This document shows, piece after piece, positions 58,678-64,000 of a DNA stretch of 64,000 bases. The notes beneath the pieces are model-generated. The model made no database searches. It was not told where the DNA came from and saw only the letters and a list, made by a program, of their open reading frames with translations. Position numbers and translations under genes: made by a program. The DNA is from Haberlea rhodopensis (Eukaryota > Streptophyta > Magnoliopsida > Lamiales > Gesneriaceae): contig CAJQUN010000060.1 in the NCBI GenBank assembly GCA_907163345.1, forward strand, positions 1,860,001 to 1,924,000. The letters run 5' to 3'. Position 1 is the stretch's first letter. The number at the start of each line of letters is the position of its first letter.

Positions 58678-61245
58678 TGTGGGGACCTCATTACTTAATC
58701 CGTTATGTATCAGTTCATTTATACATATGTGAGTCAGAATTAAGTAAAACATACACTGATTAAGAGTTTAGTTATGCATGTTATTACAAGTTGACAAAAA
58801 CCATGTACTTAAATACATCATATATACAACAAAACAACCTAGACCAAAACTCCTAAGCAGTGGTTCAGCTCGCAGCGGAATAGACTCACAATCCCGTCCT
58901 CCCACGGCGGAAACAAACTGGAGTATCAAGTTGTGGACAATCTCGTTTAAAATGTGGCCCTCCACATTTAAAACATTATAGTCCTTGACCACTGCTACTA
59001 CTACTACCTAGGGTGTAGGGCCCCGGGATTTAACCTCACATTAGCATGCAATTAATACATTTAATCGCGATCAATAATATTCCGGCTAATTGTTTTTTTT
59101 TTTAAAAACAAATATTAACCAGACACACTGGGCCCTCCTAAAACCAAGACTGACCACTTGATGATGTATAAATATTTTTGAGCCGAAATTTATTAAATCA
59201 AACAACAAACAGACAGCATCTCGACTATAAATATCAGAATCCAATATCACAATCCTAAGCAAATGATGACAGGCCCACCATCGCCAACGTAAATGCTTTC
59301 CACCATAAATAAAATTTGACATACCTGACGAGATGCTGATCAATATCACATAAACACAACATAGACATAAACATACAATCTCTTAAACATATTGGACATC
59401 AAAATATATTCTTCCAGTAATATCAAACACTAGAAACTAGTGGGCTCTACCCTATATCCCGTCGTCAGTCTAACTCTGACCCCGTCCACTAGTACCAGTC
59501 CTGTCACCTGAAAACAATACCCATAAAAGGGTGAGCTAACGCCCAGTACGTTCTTACCAAAATACCAACAGAGATTATACAGATCGTAAACATCTCATCA
59601 ATATAACTCAACAGTTTAACAAATAATAATACAATGTTCCGTTACCTCGGAACTAAATCATGTCAAACAAGACAACAACAATATAATATAAAAATGAGGT
59701 CCAATAGTATATCATATCATCTCATCATCTATATGTGAAATGCATCGCAATGCATTCACGATTATCAGTCCAGATATGTCATCCACTGGCCTATATCCAG
59801 GCTCGTCAGTCCATATCATCCATATATATGATATCAGGACCAGAAATTTCATCTACTGGCCCAAATCCTGGACTCACAGCCCACATCAACCACATATATA
59901 ACATCTATCAAATCATCAATTCATATATACCATAACATTATTCTATCTCAACTCATCAATTCATCACATATTCTCAAATATTCTCATTTAATAATATTCG
60001 ATCAGTATGGTTACTCAAGGATAATTTACTGCTCTTATTAAGACAGAACGTACCTCAATGATTGGCGTAAAAATGATTATATTAGTCGATTCCCCACCTT
60101 ACGTCATCTGCTTCTATCTAGAAATTACATCAAAAGTTCAACAGTTATTCAATCTGTAATACATTAGAAATTGTTAGAAATCACGAAAAACCTCTTCTAG
60201 TCCATTCATTCAATTTGTCATTGTTTTTTTTGTTAGATTCACTTTTATAAATTACTTCTTCATCTTTACTCTTTTTAGTGCTAAAGCAACTATAAATAAC
60301 AATATCAACTTACTACATAAACAAAACCCAAAAGTTGGACCCAATAAAAGCTTTACTTCAAAAGAGTCGATAGTAAAATAAATGATAAGCACCTCTTTAA
60401 TATCATATCATGTCCCACTCATATAAATTAATTCTCAATATCTACACTCACTCCATTTTTACAGAAATCATACAGTTTTAAATTTCAATCAATCAAATTA
60501 ACATAAAAGGTGTATAACATACAACACATAGCTACACCCCTATATTGAAGATGAACAAAAACTCCTACATCTAGGTAATTCATAGTCTATGTTAACAATC
60601 TAAATAGAGTTTCAAAGATTTTAACTATGCCTTATATGGTGGCTCTCATCCATCGAAATAAATGGAGATAACTCAACAACAACAGTGTAAATTAGAAATA
60701 AAATAGGGATAACTGTTTAGCTCTTCACAACTCCTTTTATATGTTCTATATTCTACTAAAGATACTTTGATTCAATGAAGAAGCACTTAACCAAAATCCA
60801 AATCAGTGAACGATTTACACAAAAAAATAAAAAGTAATACAAACACCACAATAATTCGATATTCCTCACCTGGAAAGCTAGGCGAAGGATTACTGGAAGC
60901 AAAAGTGAAGAGGAAACAATGACACGATTTTTTGTCCAAATTTTCGTTCCCAAATATATATTTTTTATTTCTTTTGCGTTGTCTCGGTTCTGTCACCTTG
61001 GTGTGTACAGCTATAGAAAACTAATAAAACAAAATTGAAGAGATAAAGGCAACCTACAGACATTCATCAATGATTTAGGTTCCTGCACACACTTACACGT
61101 GTACTACATGTATTTTCATCTTATATCATTTAACTTTCTTTTATTTTATTATTATTTATTATTATTATTATTATTAAATAAATTTTAATCCTTAATTACC
61201 TTCTATAAATCTTTACGGTTTCTATAAATCTTTACGGGTGTTACA
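58678..61245 (-). repeat. 3' LTR of the Tekay-type element
   Basis: On the plus strand it runs TGTGGGGACCTC to GGGTGTTACA, about 2568 bp, with TGT/ACA ends. A 21-bp unit (TCTATAAATCTTTACGG) is repeated in tandem at about 61203-61237. Open frames inside it (such as 59735-59935) are LTR sequence. Confidence 0.75.
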
Positions 61246-61257
61246 GTTCTCTCCCCC

Positions 61258-64000
61258 TTATTCAATTTCGTCCCCGAAATTCAAGTGTATTAACTCACAC
61301 AAACATCTATTTATACAGAAGGACATACCGTCAAAAATCTCAGGGTATAACTGACGCATTTGCTTTTCTGTTTCCCATGTAGCCTCCTCAACCCCTCGTC
61401 TGTGCCATTGTACCTTAACCATCGGAATAATTTTACTTCTCAACTTTCTCTCTGCCCTATCAAGAATACCGATAGGTCGTTCCACATATGTCATATCTGG
61501 ATCAAGTTCAATTTCTTCGGTCTGTAATATATGTGATTTATCTGGTTCATATTTTCGTAGCATTGAAACGTGGAAAATATCATGCATTTTTTACAAAGTA
61601 GGTGGCAGTGCTAATCTGTATGCTAAAGTACCAATCGTTCCAAGATTTCATACGGTCCAATATATCGGGGTGATAGCTTTCCTCTCTTTCCTGTTCGCAC
61701 CACACCTCTGAATGGTGAATTTTTTAGAAATACTCGATCCCCAACAGCGAATTCTAACGGTCTATGTCTCCGATTTGCATAACACATTTGTCTGTCTTGC
61801 GCCGTTTTTATTCTCTGTCGAATAACTTGCACTTTCTCTTCTGCTTCTCTTAATACATCAGGGCCCACTATACTAGCATCAGAAATAGTATCCCAATATA
61901 GAGGTGATCGTCACTTTCTCCCATATAGTGCCTCAAATGGAGCCATACCAATACTAGATTGATAACTGTTGTTATATGAGAATTCTGCTAACGGTAGAGA
62001 TTCATGCCAATTAGGACTGAAATCCATCACACAAGCTCTCAACAAATCTTCTAAAATTTGAATAGTGCGTTCAGACTGCCCGTCGGTCTGTGGATGATAT
62101 GCAGTACTCATCCTCAATCGAGTTCCCAGAGCATCTTGGAATTCCCGCCAAAAACCAGAAGCAAATCGAGGGTCACGATCTGAAACTATTGACTTTGGAA
62201 CACCATGTAATCTAAGTATCTCTCGGATATAAATTTCCACCATCTTGTCCAATTTGAATATCCTGCTGTAGGGTATAAAATGTGTTGTCTTTGTCAGTCT
62301 ATCTACAATGACCCAAACTGCATCATGTCCCCTTGGGGTACGTGGTAAATGAGTAACGAAGTCCATCGTTATGTGCTCCCATTTCCACTCTGGCACATCA
62401 AGACTCTGCATTAAGCCTCCAGGTTTTAATTTTTCTGCTTTCACCTGTTGACATGTTAAACATCTTTTCACGAATTTAACAACGTCAGTCTTCATTCTTT
62501 TCCACCAATAATGAGTACGAAGATCATGGTACATCTTTTTACCTCCAGGATGTATACTAAAACGACTGCAATGTGCTTGCTGTAATATTTCACCCCTCAA
62601 ATCAGAATCATTAGGAACCACTAATCTCATATGTAATCGAAGAGTGTCATCCTCAGCAATATGAAAACCAGATCTTTTTCCCTCTGTCACCAATCATCTC
62701 CACCTCTGAATCTCAGGATCAGATTTCTGTGTCTCTCGGATACGAGAAATCAACTCTGGTTCAACCTGTACAGTATATACTCTAACAGGACTACGAGATA
62801 TATCAAAGTTATAACCCGAAGTATAGCAGTCAGAAATCAAAATAGAAATCTGACAAGAAATAACTGCCTTCTGACAAACTTGTCTGCTCAATGCATCAGC
62901 AATAGAATTTGAGTGACCTGGTTGATATCTGATTTCACAATCATAATCTTTCAATAGATCTAGCCACTGCCTTTGTCTCATATTCAACTCAGCCTGTGTG
63001 AATAAATACTTCAAACTTTTATGATCAGTATAAATATCAAACGTCTCACCGTATAGAAATGCCTCCAGATCTTAAGGGCGAATACAATGGCCGCAAGTTC
63101 CAAATCATGTACAGGGTATTTCAGTTCATGTGGCTTCAATTGTCTTGACGCGTATGCAATCACATGCTTGTGTTGCATCAAAACACAACCCAAACCATGA
63201 AAAGAAGCGTCAGTATACACAACATAACCACTTGTATCAGAAGGGATAGCAAGAATGGGAGCTGTCGTCAATCTCGTCTTCAACTCCTGAAAGCTAGCCT
63301 CACACTCAGGAGTCCACACAAACTTGATATCTTTCTTTGTCAATGTAGTCAGAGGTCGAGCAATCTTTGAAAATCCTTCAATAAACCTTCTATAGTAACC
63401 AGCCATCCCAAGAAAACTCCGAATTTCAGGTACTGAAGTAGGTGCTGCCCATTTCAACACTGCTTCTACCTTGTTGGGATGATCAACAGATATACCGTCT
63501 CGAGAGATAACATGGCCCAGAAATACTACTTTATTCAACCAGAACTCACATTTACTCAGTTTGGCATACAATTGTTTTTCCCGTAAAACCTGTAGGACAG
63601 TTCTCAAATGGTCTGCATGCTCTATCTCGTTTCGTGAGTATATCAAAATATCATCAATATATACAATTACAAATCTGTCTAAGAACGGTTTAAAGACTCT
63701 ATTCATCAAATCCATAAATACAGCAGGAGCATTAGTCAAACCGAAAGGCATAACAAGAAATTCATAATGTCCATACCGTGTTCGAAAAGCTATTTTGGGC
63801 ACATCTCCCTCTCTTACCCTCAACTGGTGATACCCTGATCGTAAATCAATTTTTGAATATATGGCTGATCCTTGTAACTGATCGAACAAGTCATCAATAC
63901 GAGGTAATGGATACTTATTTTTTATCGTCACCTTGTTTATCTGTCGATAATCAATACATAATCTCATTGTTCCATCCTTTTTCTTGACAAATAACACAGG
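61258..64000 (-). pseudogene. Tekay-type pol: reverse transcriptase, RNase H, integrase, chromodomain end
   Basis: Reading from the right edge, reverse transcriptase shows LCIDYRQINKVTIKNKYPLP, YSKIDLRSGYHQLRV, VMPFGLTNAPAVFMDLMNRV and an intact FVIVYIDDILIYSR. RNase H (VVYTDASFHGLGCVLMQ) follows, with a one-base shift near 63055. Integrase has the zinc region (HCSRFSIHPGGKKMYHDL, CLTCQQVKAEK) and the D-D-E core (WEHITMDFVTHLP, IVSDRDPRFASGFW, HPQTDGQSERTIQ). The C-terminus (HDIFHVSMLRKYEPDKSHIL, then KVQWHRRGVEEATWETEKQM) is chromodomain-like. Breaks: an in-frame TGA at 62694-62696 (CGA to TGA fits), a stop at 61911-61913, a shift near 61640 and a TAA near 61590. The N-terminal gag and protease are outside the window. 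Confidence 0.93.

Larger units (their letters stand above)
58678..64000 (-). mobile_element. Tekay/Del-type Ty3/gypsy chromovirus, partial
   Basis: A minus-strand element whose 3' LTR (61245 down to 58678) starts TGTAACACCCG, preceded by a purine tract AAGGGGGAGAGAAC (about 61246-61259). The polyprotein lies further right and runs off the window. The left border falls exactly where the copia reverse transcriptase breaks, so this element inserted into the copia element; AGATT (58673-58677) would be one copy of its target duplication. Confidence 0.85.

Noticed and set aside
63011..64000. Endogenous pararetrovirus (caulimovirid) reverse transcriptase
   Set aside because: An integrase, chromodomain-like end and LTR follow in order, which fits a Ty3/gypsy chromovirus.

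Overview
The window is nuclear DNA of a flowering plant, most likely a eudicot. It is AT-rich, its genes have short GT-AG introns, and it carries plant-type LTR retrotransposons (Athila, Tat and Tekay types of Ty3/gypsy, and Ty1/copia), hAT and Mutator-like remains and MITEs. I cannot name the species. No CRISPR, rRNA, tRNA or organellar gene was seen.

Six host genes can be supported, five of them rebuilt exon by exon from splice sites and family similarity. They are: an NPY-type BTB/NPH3 gene (9486-12053, +); a SAGA subunit ADA1-like gene with one coding exon (14845-15906, +); a small two-exon gene with an ELHRLYR coiled-coil motif and an LELRL motif (29652-30180, +); a second BTB/NPH3 gene of another clade (39603-42331, -); a casein kinase II alpha gene with ten coding exons (47696-52437, +); and a 78-residue zinc-finger gene of the At2g23090 type (53857-55360, -). 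From memory, the gene order mirrors Arabidopsis At5g67440-At5g67410-At5g67390-At5g67385-At5g67380, with extra ties to At2g23050-At2g23090. The window therefore looks like an ancestral gene block stretched by transposons.

The spaces between genes hold mobile DNA. 893-7295 is an Athila-type element with both LTRs but no pol. 17571-22297 is a Tat-type element with a 5' LTR, gag, protease, reverse transcriptase and two RNase H regions; its integrase and nearly all of its 3' LTR are deleted, yet a perfect 5-bp target duplication remains. It sits inside older DNA carrying GAATTCGC hairpins and a Mutator-like fragment. 25247-28230 is a decayed hAT element, with a 412-bp MITE (30910-31321) that shares its CCGG-rich ends and has a perfect 8-bp target duplication. 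34-39.5 kb holds unusual repeats: a GTGCAC-rich zone and a degenerate AT-rich satellite-like array. 45093-46344 is a probable solo LTR. From 55953 a Ty1/copia element runs to 58677, where a Tekay-type element on the minus strand interrupts it and continues past the right edge.

The genes do not form a pathway. NPY/NPH3 proteins act in auxin and phototropin signalling at the plasma membrane, ADA1 in chromatin acetylation, and CK2 alpha in broad phosphorylation. The most notable sequence oddities are three very long G homopolymers, all on the plus strand, one of them directly at a splice donor.
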